From Symsagittifera roscoffensis (taxonomy: Eukaryota; Xenacoelomorpha; Acoela; Convolutidae), in assembly GCF_963678635.1 (NCBI RefSeq), contig NC_087071.1:41618153-41682152 (forward strand): 64,000 nt of DNA. Reading direction: 5' to 3'. The notes under the pieces were generated by a model that ran no database searches, was not told the DNA's origin, and saw only the letters and a list, made by a program, of their open reading frames with translations. A program made the position numbers and the translations under genes. Positions 1 to 9,325 of the stretch are shown one piece after another. Position 1 is the stretch's first letter; each line of letters starts with the position of its first letter.

Positions 1-760
1 CGAAAATAGCGTTTGCTTGGGTTTATCTGATTTTACCACCTGAGCGACATTATCCAGAAGGAGGTCGATATTGGGCATTTGGTATTTTTTTGTGTTTGCA
101 TTTGTTAGTTTTCTTTGAATCAAGCGCTAGTTCAACTATTTGATCCCTTTTCACAGTAATAACAATTAGGCTAATGAATCGTCGGTCCAAACATTTGTTC
201 AGCTTCACAATGTGTTTTTGATCTATTAGTTTATTTAGTTCCCATTCGACTCGTTCTTGTAGATGTACCGGTATCCGGCGTCCTTTCTGTTGTATCGGAA
301 TGAAGTCTTGGTTGAAATGAGTTCTCATTGTGTGATTTTTTGATTTTACTACACGTATGCATAGTTGAGGGAAAGTTTCTTTTACCCATTGTTTAATTTC
401 TGGATCTGATTCCTCTTGTTCTCGAATGTTCAATACGTTTTATTTTTGTTTTCCTTGAATCATTTTGATACCTATATGTGGAAGTATGTTACGTCCAATT
501 GTGTTGGCTTTCTGATCGTCAACAATAATGAACGGAGCGGATTGAAATCTCCAACCTCCTGATTGAACGTTTAATATCAATTTTCCTTTCGGATTTATTG
601 TTTCGTCGTTGTAACATGTCAAATTCCTAGCGGTATGGTCCGGCGGGATGTTTTTGAATGATGCTGATCTGTCGTTTTGTTGTAAGTGCCGTGCGGTTTT
701 TTAATTAAGAAGGACATTAGGCTGCCTGAATCGGCGATAGCGAATAATTATTCTGAATTT
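1..760 (-). pseudogene. Element 0 pol remnant: aspartic protease and start of reverse transcriptase
   Basis: The minus strand at about 738-700 encodes IADSGSLMSFL, with the D-S-G catalytic triad of retroviral-type aspartic proteases. At 622-440 follows the protease C-terminal part with IGRNILPHIGI. From 433 the sequence PIQQKGRRIPVHL and FISLIVITVKRD are the fingers region of a Ty3/gypsy reverse transcriptase, where related copies have PIVITRKKDGS. The part after 50 is frameshifted and leaves the window before the YIDD motif. Not functional. Confidence 0.8.
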
Positions 761-974
761 GTTTTTATTTTGATAATATGTCCGTTTAAGTCATCTTCTG
801 ATAAACTCTTGGTATTTTTAATCTCAAAAGATTCAGCGATTGTCATTACTGAGATTTGTATAGTTAATATTCGTCCCATTCAGTATTGGAAGTGAACTCA
901 GCAAATGCCACTGGATCGTTTTCTGTTTCCAGATCGTCTGTTTCTACTTCTTCCTATTGTTCCTCTTGTTTGTT

Positions 975-2087
975 TCCTAAGTAGTTGACGTTTGTGGATC
1001 TACAAACTTTTGCAAAATGACCTCGTTTGGCACATTTTGAACAAAATTTGGTCAAAATGCTGGGCATGATTGTAAGTGATTGGGTTCATATTGATTCGCA
1101 CATTTATAGTATTGTCGCGAATTTGTACTTCGTTGTTGTTGTTGTCTTCTTTGGTTATGGTTTCCACCCGGGTATGGTCAGCCGCGGAAACCATCCCTGC
1201 CTCTCTGATTGTTTTGACTGTTTTGTTGATTGTTTCTGCAATGTGTATTAACGTAGTGTATCGGTTCTTGTTTTGTGATTGTTGTTTGTCCTCCAAACGG
1301 ATTTTTCAAGATACGACTATGTTCTATCCCTTTTCTCGTCGTATCGCGTATCCGTAAGCATCTTGTGAGCTACGTGTTTGTGCTAGTAATTCATCAGTAA
1401 TTTTATCTTTGTTCAAGTGTGCGGTAAACATATCCCCTACCCACTCATCTTCTCAATCGCCGCAGTCAGTCCGTGAGGCTAGTTCTACTAGGTCTGCATG
1501 AAATTGCTCTAGACTTTCTGATTCCTTTTGTTTTCTGCAGACAAAATTATACCCTTCGAAAGCTATAATGCGTGTTGTTATAAAGATGTCTTCCAGTGTT
1601 ATAAAGATGTCTTCCAGCTATAATGCGTGTTGTCATAAATTACTGTGTGGTTACTGTATGTAACTGTAGATTAGAGAGTTTTTGCTGTATCTGTCGTTGC
1701 CCCTCCCCGCCGAGACACAAGAAGAGATAGCTGCGTACTTTTGCGTCCGCTTCATCCCATCTAAAGGAGTTACACAAGACTCCTTTTTCGTGTGCTTTTA
1801 TAACATGGTTCTCCAATCTACTTTTTTTCTTGGTTCCGCCCGTCTCAGTTCTTTCTCTGTGCCTAAATTTCGCCTGTTATCTCGAAATCATAGGCTGGTT
1901 CTGATGGTTCGACTTGTGGTGGTTTTGCTCGTAGTAAATTTTGGATTTCGATGCCATCCTTTGCAAATACAGCCATTTCTAGTATGGCTGCCCACTTTGA
2001 ACATTTTAATGGTGGCTCTGCAGACGCTTTGTCCCAGAATGGGTTGATATTCTGTGGATTTTTCGAATATCCTGCTGGCTGCGCCAT
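975..2087 (-). pseudogene. Element 0 gag remnant with zinc knuckle
   Basis: The start at 2087 gives MAQPAG..., the same M-A-Q start seen in the other elements. A first open stretch (2087-1863) carries the N-terminal Gag region. Further down, the minus strand at about 1046-1003 encodes a canonical CX2CX4HX4C knuckle (FCSKCAKRGHFAKVC), preceded by a remnant of an upstream knuckle (HLQSCPA). The reading frame is broken several times. A local duplication at about 1575-1620 (two copies of a unit with ataaagatgtcttcc) adds to the damage. Confidence 0.75.
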
Positions 2088-2400
2088 GTCATACCGCGAG
2101 GTACGTACTTCTAATTATTGAACCCGTTGAATCGATAAACAATAAAGATCGACTGAAGAGAGATAAAACAACTGAATGATAGACAAGTAAATTTAGCTCT
2201 GAAACATAGTTCAACTTGCTTTCATCTACTTTGTCTTCTAGACGGTTTACATAAAATGTACGTTGTATAAATATACTATAAGTTTGTCGATCCAAACCGG
2301 ATGACAGGCACAAAAGTGCCGCTCTTTTTTTGTCTGGATCGGTACAATAAGTATTATGTAATACGTATATACATATTCTTTTTTGCGAAATCGCCATGTT
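2087..2400 (-). repeat. Probable 5' LTR of element 0
   Basis: On the minus strand this stretch lies directly upstream of TGGCGCAGCCAGCAGG, a primer-binding-site-like sequence whose first bases complete the Gag ATG at 2087. The LTR would end in ...GACA. It holds a small hairpin (GGCAC-AAAA-GTGCC, about 2308-2321). The outer end cannot be set because no partner LTR is present. Confidence 0.4.
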
Positions 2401-4445
2401 TATCACAAGATTGCAAAGTTTAACTTTTGCCGATCACTTCTCTCTATGGTCTGCTGAGAACTCAGTTCGGCAAAAGTAACTTGGCTTTGACAGCTTTTTT
2501 GAGGTTGTCCGGCTCAAGATGACTTTCTCTGATTCTGCGCTTTGTTATTTCTTGATTTTGTGCTATTTCTAGATTGTATCAGCGTCGTTCGGTCATGCTT
2601 GATCTATGTTAGATTAGAGTAGGATACTAGACTTGAATAACTCGCTAGAAATCATGCTTTCCTATATCTTTTGCCCTTGCATAGTTTTTTTTCATGTAGT
2701 AAGGCGGACTATGTTGTTTCATCATTTGTTGCTCCTGGTTCAAGCAGAAGTCTCTCTGAATTTCCCGATATATTCTCAAAAAGATAATCACAGATAAATT
2801 CTATTTCATTTGCTTAAGGCCGACCACATGTGACTGCTTGTACACAAACAGAACAATTCCAGGCTCTCTCTGTCTCCTTGCTTCAAATTGTAGAGATGTC
2901 GAAGAGATTCAAAAATTGCGTTTTGTTAATTCATTCAGCTCTACAGAATATCTTGTAAGGTTCATATGTCAGCGTTTTTTTTTATCTCAAAAACATTTGA
3001 TGCCAAGTGATGAAAGTTTTTGAATCTACGTTTCATTATTTTAAATATTTGAATTTTTTTGACTGCTTGTTGAAACACTTGTTGATAAAGCAACATTATG
3101 AGGGCAAACTGCGTTTTCATAGAATCGTAGGCGGATTTCACAACAAAGACGATCTTTTGTGCTTCTTGTGTTCATTCATCATCTTTGAAAACTCGGACGA
3201 AATTTAAACTTGGTTAAAGAATTGTCTCTGGAATCCATGAAAGAAGAGAAAAAAACTGTGCGCCTATCCAGAAAATGATCTATCCAGAAAATGGCCTCGT
3301 TATGAAGAAAAAATCAAATTTTAGCGTTCCAGCTTTTTTTTGTATATAACCTATCGAGTGTCAAAATATTTTGAGTCTAAGTTTGGACCCTTTTTTCCCA
3401 GTATGGGAGTGAATGAGGCCAATTTTGCAAAAGGTTATAAATAAGTCCCGTGTTTAGCAAGAAGAGCTCAAGGACCCCAATGTTCATGGATGGGAACTGA
3501 ATGAGCCCACGTTTAAGCATATCGGGGTCATTCAGTTTCCTAATTCTTGTTATTAGACCAAAAAAAAACGCCAACTCGAAGGTACGGAAGAAGAGAAGAA
3601 GTATAGACGTCTTGAGTGCTCATTGTGTTGGTTAGAATCCCTATAGGAAAACGTTTTAGTTTAAAGTTACTGAATGAGAAAGGTTTTTGGTCTCTGATTT
3701 GCCATGGAAGGTAGAAAGTTAGGCCAATTTTGTAAAGATTGGGTCTCCTAGATGGGCGCAATCGGATCAATATTTCCCGTGATAACTAAGTGGACCAATC
3801 GTGTTAAATATTTGGCCCCTTTTCAGCATTAGTTTTGACCCGGGGTGGTCTTTTCTTGCGACCATATTTTCCATTTTTCGTGTTTTTTACACTCCATCTC
3901 TCGATTCATTTATCCATTTGTTACGTAACACGTTTTGCCTTCTTGCATCTTATGAAAAACAAGATTTTTCTTGTTCGGTAATTTAATTTGGAATTTTTGT
4001 AACGATCGACCATGAGTTCTATTACTATGGATTTATTATCGAGAAGTTTATTCAAAAAACCTGAAATAGCTGTATTTTGTACTAATTGTTCCTTTTTACG
4101 CTATACATTAATTTCCAACTGTTGTTCACATGCTGTATAGATTTTTGGAGGACTGCAATAGCATTCCCTAGAAACAATCAAAAGAGACTAAAACCAACTT
4201 TCGAAAAAATTTTCCTACAAAAAAGTAAGCTTTCCCACATTTCGAAAATTAAATATTTGGCTTTTTTTCTCTTTCCCTCCACCACCTGCCAACTTTTCGT
4301 TCATATCATTATGATCGATTACGCGATGTTTAAATAAAAAGTATCGAGAAACTTTGTTCACAATGATTTGTTATGACATCATGCCAGTACCATGATTTGT
4401 TTTGACATCATGCACAACGGTCAAAAAAATTTGTTTATATAAAAA
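2401..4445. other. No gene seen
   Basis: AT-rich sequence with only short open frames that match no family I recognise. One imperfect inverted repeat of about 18 bp lies at 2420-2480, its arms containing aacttttgccga and tcggcaaaagt. Confidence 0.5.
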
Positions 4446-4995
4446 ACAAGACTGCTCGTATTAGGGCGAAGCCCTGAATGTTTCGACTGCTTTTGAAGAT
4501 TCATGGAGCAGCAGTAATAACATAAAAACATTATATGAAATAAAAAAAAATGAAAAAAATTTTTTTCTAAATTTTGAAATTTTTTATGAAAATCATTCCC
4601 CCACACGCCAAATAAAGTACAAAAAGATTGTTTTCGTTCCTTGTAACAAATCAATTATGGCAAATAAGCTTCGTTCAACCAATTTGGAACGATTTATAAG
4701 ACGGATTAAATCTCCGCTTACGCGTTAATAGTGCGAATTATATCGCGCGTTAATTGTCCCAAATTTGGACAAAATGGCCAAAATGGCAATCTTTAAACCC
4801 TTTAAACACTTTACAAAAAATGATCACAGGTGAAGTATCTTTTCAAATTTAAGCTCAGGACAACAATACCTTTTGAATGATATAAGAAAATTCCGTCAAA
4901 AATGGCTAGTTAAAAAGTCGAAATTTGTCTGAAGAAAAAAAAACCCACCCCGAGCACAAATATTCCGTTACTTTCGTATCGAAAGTCGGAACAAC
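4446..4995 (-). repeat. Dispersed hairpin-ended repeat, copy A (possible non-autonomous Helitron)
   Basis: One of three long copies of an approximately 500-550 bp non-coding repeat; the others are at 35131-35668 and 63042-63543. In element orientation it begins near a short inverted motif (ACTTTCGAT/ATCGAAAGT-like), carries GTGCTCGG and a conserved stretch around CGCGC/GCGCG, and ends with the hairpin AGGGC-TTC-GCCCT about 12 nt before CTTGT. A hairpin just before a CTRRT-like end is the 3' structure of Helitrons, but the fit is not exact here and the 5' TC end was not established. Confidence 0.6.
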
Positions 4996-5658
4996 AAGCT
5001 GAAAAGAGACTTAAACTATCTTTTGTTTTAGCTCAAAGATGGCTGCAAAACAAACTACTTCGGATCATTAGAGGGCTGGCAGTCAACAATATATCCATTA
5101 ATGGGCCAGTATTTGTAATTGTTTTCTAAATATTTTTTGCCTGAGCTTCCGCGTAGACGTGATGACTCGGCTTCTAAAAACTAAAAGAGAGAAAATGTCA
5201 GATGTTGTTTTTAAAAGGGAAGCGGTTGTCTCGGCATCTCAAGGGAAAAGTGGGATATTCGAGGCCCACAATGAGCCGTGATCGTTGCTTGAAGATAAAG
5301 GCAACATTAACCAGACCCGGACAATAAGTGAAAAAAGCATGCAGTTTTTAATCAGAGCATCCGTAAAGAGCTGAATAGCTCGTGTATTGGTCATTTCTCT
5401 TGTGGATAAATCTTTTTCTTAATAATATTAGATGTGAAAATCAAGCTACAGTTTAGTAATGGAAAGTGTATGTTGTTGAATGTAATCAACAACAGGAAAG
5501 CGAAAAACTTAAGGCAACTTTTTAAAATAAACGACGACCCGGTCTACCACTACCGAACATGGATCACAGCCTAAAAAGGTGTTAGACCCAATGCGTTTTG
5601 CACTCACTTTCACTAAACACAAATCGCCAAATAAAAAAAAGGAGCATGAGTCTAGTAT
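4996..5658. other. No gene seen
   Basis: Spacer of ordinary AT-rich sequence between repeat copy A and the (TA)n tract next to element 1. No coding or RNA signal noticed. Confidence 0.4.
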
Positions 5659-5689
5659 TTATATATATATATATATATATATACATATA
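5659..5689. repeat. (TA)n microsatellite at the left edge of element 1
   Basis: A run of TA dinucleotides abuts the first base of the 5' LTR. It probably was the insertion target, which may explain why no target-site duplication can be recognised. Confidence 0.9.
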
Positions 5690-5902
5690 TGTTGTGATTC
5701 AGTATTTTTAGTATGTTATAACCTTGACCTCTATGACCTAATTACATACCAGTCAATAATAACTCTACGAAGTCCAGTGGACTTCGAGTCACTAGTTGCT
5801 CTTTTTAGACTACAGTCAGTTTTAATTCAAACATTACTTTTATCCTCTTTTAACTTTAGTTAGATACTCAAGTTACCATTGGTACATCTTAACTCTTTAT
5901 TA
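5690..5902 (+). repeat. 5' LTR of element 1 (213 bp)
   Basis: Begins TGTTGTGATTC and ends ...CTTTATTA; identical to 12032-12244. It contains a 19-nt hairpin-forming palindrome, CGAAGTCC-AGT-GGACTTCG, at 5768-5786. The final A at 5902 is also the A of the Gag start codon. The LTR should hold the promoter and polyadenylation signals, but I could not define a clear TATA box. Confidence 0.95.
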
Positions 5903-8900
5903 TGGCGCAGTCAACAACTGATTCGAACCTGAGGGGAATACCCGCCTTTTGGCCGAACCACAAGGTTGAACCCCCCACCCAATGGAATAATTGGATAGAC
6001 CAATTTCATTTGGCCATTATCGCGAAGGAAAACCTCGACCTAGATAATCTCAAAGAACCAATGGAAGGGGAGACGACGTTACCAATCCTAGAAGGCGCCC
6101 AGGAGTCAGAAACTGACCAACAGAGTAAAGCCAGGGAGGCCAGGAACAAAGAAACAATGCGAGTCTATGAACACGCTGAAGAGAAAAGACTAGCAGAAGA
6201 AAAGAGAAAATTCGGAGGAATGAGGAGATACGAGGCCGATAAAAAAGTAAGGTCAATCCTATACTTGGCCTTAGGAGCGGAAGGCAAAAGAGTTTTCGCC
6301 CAGAAACATCCAAGGGTAAAAATCCTAGGAATCTCATTCAAGGAGTTTTACGAAATGCTAGAATTGGCTTTTATCAAACCAACCAACATAACATTCGAAC
6401 GATACAAATTATTGAGCAGGAAACAAAAGGATAGAGAATCCTATGAACAATTTTGGGGCGCGTTATCAGACTTGGCGAGATCATGTGAAATTGGAATTAA
6501 TGCAGAACAGGAGTGGATCAGAGACGTATTTATCTTTAACATGAAAAACTGCGACTTACAACGTAGACTACTTTCGGAAACTCTCAATCCATTGGATGCA
6601 TTAAACCAAGCTATAATTGACGAAAAAGGCTACTACAACCACCTCAAACTGACCAATATGACTAGATCTTTCAACACGACAGGAAATAGTGGAAGAGGGT
6701 ATAAAAACTTCAACAACGTTAAAAAGGAACCAAGCTTAAACATAGAAAGATCTAATACTTGTATGAAATGCGGGAATGCGTTTACCAAGGGTCATCTGAA
6801 TGTGTGTCCGGCGAAAGAAATCGTGTGTAATATTTGTAAATATAAAGGACATTTTGGAAGACTTTGTAAATCGAAAGGAAGAAAACCCGCTGTAAATACT
6901 GTAGATGAAGCTGTAAATAGTCAGAATTGTTCATATTCCCCAGAAGATCTTCAGATGAGAAGCGAAGAAAATTTTTGTGGAGTTATTAACGCTTGGACCG
7001 AAGAGGGGATAAGTGATAACGATGACTATTCCGTCCTCAACATTAGAACAATCTACGATACCAATGGTTTGGAAACAAAAAAACTTGTCAACATCGGTTT
7101 GGGAGACGACGCGATAGTCAACTTGAATATTCCAGTGGATTCGGCAAGCCCAGTGAGTTTCCTGAAACAAAATGTACTTCACGAATTGAAGCTGAGAAAT
7201 CCACAGTTGAAGATTCAGCCAGTTGAGAAGAAAACGAGGGAATTATACTGCGGATTCACTAACGACACAATCAACATCATCGGGAAGGTGGTTGTGAGGT
7301 TACAATCCAATGGATGGACCGCGGACGAATCCCCATTTTTCATCACTTCTGGACATGAGAGGAACATCCTGGGTAACGACAATCTCCCGAGAATTGGAAT
7401 AGAGATAGCCCAAAGACAGCCTCTACTACCCGTCAACAACATATCACACACAGAATTGTGTAAGTCAAATAATTATTCAGATACGACCCTTAATCTGTAT
7501 CATAGGTACAAAGGGCTATTTAACAGAGTGGGAAAAATACCTTCGGACAGAAAAGTTACTCATTTCCACTCCCCATTCAAACCTATCCAAACCAAAGGTC
7601 GAAGAGTTCCCTTACATCTACTCGATAACGTAAAAATGGAACTAAATAGAATGGAAAAAGAGGGGCACATCTTAAAGTTGAACAAATGCGACGAAGATTG
7701 TTTTATAAGCCCAATTGTGATTACAAGAAAAAAAGACGGTAGCATCAAGTTGGCACTAGATTCGAAATTATTAAATAATCAGATATTCAAAAACAAGTAC
7801 CAGATGCCAAACATACATGAACTGATCGATAATATTGCTCTCCAACTGTCAAGCAAAGAGTCAGGGGAAGTTTGGTTTAGTAATCTAGATCTAAAGAACG
7901 CATACAGCCAACTACAATTATGCTCAGACACTAGCAAACAGTGTAACTTTAGTATCGTGGGGGGCGAAACCACTGGAACCTATAGGTTTTTAACTGGATT
8001 TTACGGATTGGGCGATATGCCAAACGAATTCCAGAGGGTAATGGATTCTTTATTGAAAGATATTCCTTTTACCAATTGTTATATCGACGACATTTTAATA
8101 GCTTCGAAAGGTTCATTTAATGAACACAAAACGATACTAACAAACATTTTAAACATTTTGGACAACAAGAACATGGCGGTAAAATGGGAAAAATGTGCAT
8201 TCTTCCAAAAAAAAATAGAGTGGCTAGGTTTCAAGATATCAAAATCGGGCGTGAAACCATTGGTGGGAAAGTCAGATTCGATTAAAAATCTACCAAACCC
8301 CAAAAACATATCTGAACTAAGGTCTTTCTTTGGATCGATCAATCAGTATATGAAATTCGTCCCGAATTTGTCCGCCCTAAGTTCTCCCCTACGACCACTT
8401 CTCGTGAAGAAATCAGTTTACCAATGGAACGACGAACATACCAAAGCATTTGAAGAACTAAAACAACAGATAGTGAAGATAACAGAGAATAACCACTTCG
8501 ACATAAAAAGGATGTCAAGACTCAAGACAGACGCTTCCCATAACGGCTTAGGAGCTACCCTAGAACAATGGAATGGAGAAAATTGGGTAACAATAGCATT
8601 CGCCTCCCGATTTTTAAACAACCACGAAAGTAAATATTCTACAAACGAACTTGAATTGTTGGGAGTAGTCTGGGCTACAGAACATTTTAAAAATTACTTG
8701 TATGGTGCCGAATTTGAAAATGTGACGGACCATAAGGCATTATTATCAGCATTAAATGCAAACCACAGCAACAAAACAATGCATAGCAGATTAACCCGTT
8801 GGGTAAATCGACTGTTACCATTTAATTTTAAGATCAAGCACATTCCGGGAAAAGACATGGGATTTACAGATTTATTGTCGAGATTACCTTCAGGTAAAGC

Positions 8901-9324
8901 ACTCCCTACATCACATTACGATAGCGAATTTGTAGTGGCAACAGTACAAAAGATTGTAGAAAACCTTTCTGTAAATAAAGATTGTAAAAAGAATAATTGT
9001 AAAAAGAACGAAGTGTATTATCCATTGGATGTAAATACGATTAGTAACTTGGATTGCAATAATCCAATGGGTGGAAAGAAAGATTTATCACAAAGCATCC
9101 AACGGTCGTTCTTCTCGAATATTCTGAATTACGTAAACGACACTATCAGAATTTGTAATTCCAAGCGATTGTGTTCCTTTAAACTTATCAAAATTCGATT
9201 TCAATTATTTTCACCTTTCAGACAAAACTTTTTTATTCTTTCTTGCCCAATCAGTATTATTAATCAATCAGTCATTAAATTCAGATCAAGAAAAACTGTT
9301 ACGAGATTTTATTACATCGGTTAG
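5902..9324 (+). CDS. Element 1 Gag-protease-RT-RNase H polyprotein
   Basis: 1,140 residues. Gag capsid region is about residues 1-280. Two zinc knuckles follow: an unusual CX2CX7HX3C (from C287) and a canonical CX2CX4HX4C (from C309). The protease has the catalytic V-D-S-A motif (D413) and a later ILGNDNLPRIGI. Reverse transcriptase spans about 560-800, with PIQTKGRRVPLHL, SPIVITRKKDGS, and the catalytic YIDD at 727-730. RNase H follows at about 870-1000, with D877 (TDAS), the NELEL acidic site near 916-918 and D943 (TDHKALL). The last approximately 60 residues, after the frame of the integrase ORF opens at 9132, look like non-biological read-through of the wrong frame. The start is the ATG overlapping the primer site; there is no other leader. 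Confidence 0.95.
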   Translation: MAQSTTDSNLRGIPAFWPNHKVEPPTQWNNWIDQFHLAIIAKENLDLDNLKEPMEGETTLPILEGAQESETDQQSKAREARNKETMRVYEHAEEKRLAEEKRKFGGMRRYEADKKVRSILYLALGAEGKRVFAQKHPRVKILGISFKEFYEMLELAFIKPTNITFERYKLLSRKQKDRESYEQFWGALSDLARSCEIGINAEQEWIRDVFIFNMKNCDLQRRLLSETLNPLDALNQAIIDEKGYYNHLKLTNMTRSFNTTGNSGRGYKNFNNVKKEPSLNIERSNTCMKCGNAFTKGHLNVCPAKEIVCNICKYKGHFGRLCKSKGRKPAVNTVDEAVNSQNCSYSPEDLQMRSEENFCGVINAWTEEGISDNDDYSVLNIRTIYDTNGLETKKLVNIGLGDDAIVNLNIPVDSASPVSFLKQNVLHELKLRNPQLKIQPVEKKTRELYCGFTNDTINIIGKVVVRLQSNGWTADESPFFITSGHERNILGNDNLPRIGIEIAQRQPLLPVNNISHTELCKSNNYSDTTLNLYHRYKGLFNRVGKIPSDRKVTHFHSPFKPIQTKGRRVPLHLLDNVKMELNRMEKEGHILKLNKCDEDCFISPIVITRKKDGSIKLALDSKLLNNQIFKNKYQMPNIHELIDNIALQLSSKESGEVWFSNLDLKNAYSQLQLCSDTSKQCNFSIVGGETTGTYRFLTGFYGLGDMPNEFQRVMDSLLKDIPFTNCYIDDILIASKGSFNEHKTILTNILNILDNKNMAVKWEKCAFFQKKIEWLGFKISKSGVKPLVGKSDSIKNLPNPKNISELRSFFGSINQYMKFVPNLSALSSPLRPLLVKKSVYQWNDEHTKAFEELKQQIVKITENNHFDIKRMSRLKTDASHNGLGATLEQWNGENWVTIAFASRFLNNHESKYSTNELELLGVVWATEHFKNYLYGAEFENVTDHKALLSALNANHSNKTMHSRLTRWVNRLLPFNFKIKHIPGKDMGFTDLLSRLPSGKALPTSHYDSEFVVATVQKIVENLSVNKDCKKNNCKKNEVYYPLDVNTISNLDCNNPMGGKKDLSQSIQRSFFSNILNYVNDTIRICNSKRLCSFKLIKIRFQLFSPFRQNFFILSCPISIINQSVIKFRSRKTVTRFYYIG
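5903..5914 (+). promoter_or_regulatory. Primer-binding site (tRNA-Ser type) overlapping the Gag start codon
   Basis: TGGCGCAGTC directly follows the LTR. It is complementary to CCA plus a G discriminator plus GACTGC, the 3' end of animal serine tRNAs that start GCAGTCG. From memory of the family, Drosophila 17.6/297-type elements use the same TGGCGCAGTC primer site. The site's TG completes the ATG that starts at the last LTR base, so the protein must begin M-A-Q. Confidence 0.8.
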
Positions 9325-9325
9325 C

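Larger units (their letters stand above)
1..2400 (-). mobile_element. Element 0: partial Ty3/gypsy-like LTR retrotransposon (5' half)
   Basis: Reading right to left, a putative LTR end is followed by a Gag start, Gag fragments, a zinc knuckle, an aspartic protease and the start of reverse transcriptase. The element then runs off the left edge of the window. All coding parts are interrupted by stops and frameshifts, so this is an old copy. No second LTR is in the window, so the outer boundary near 2330-2400 is a guess. Order and motifs match the other LTR elements here, but the sequence is clearly a different family from elements 1-3. Confidence 0.8.

Noticed and set aside
3377-3770. Two overlapping minus-strand open frames
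   Set aside because: Short, overlapping, no recognisable motif and no splice context.
6050-6337. Minus-strand open frames opposite gag and pol of element 1
   Set aside because: Shadows of the coding strand; no family resemblance.
9215-9225. Splice-acceptor-like cctttcag between the two pol ORFs of element 1
   Set aside because: No matching donor was seen, and the overlap already reads as normal pol linker in the integrase frame, so splicing is not needed.
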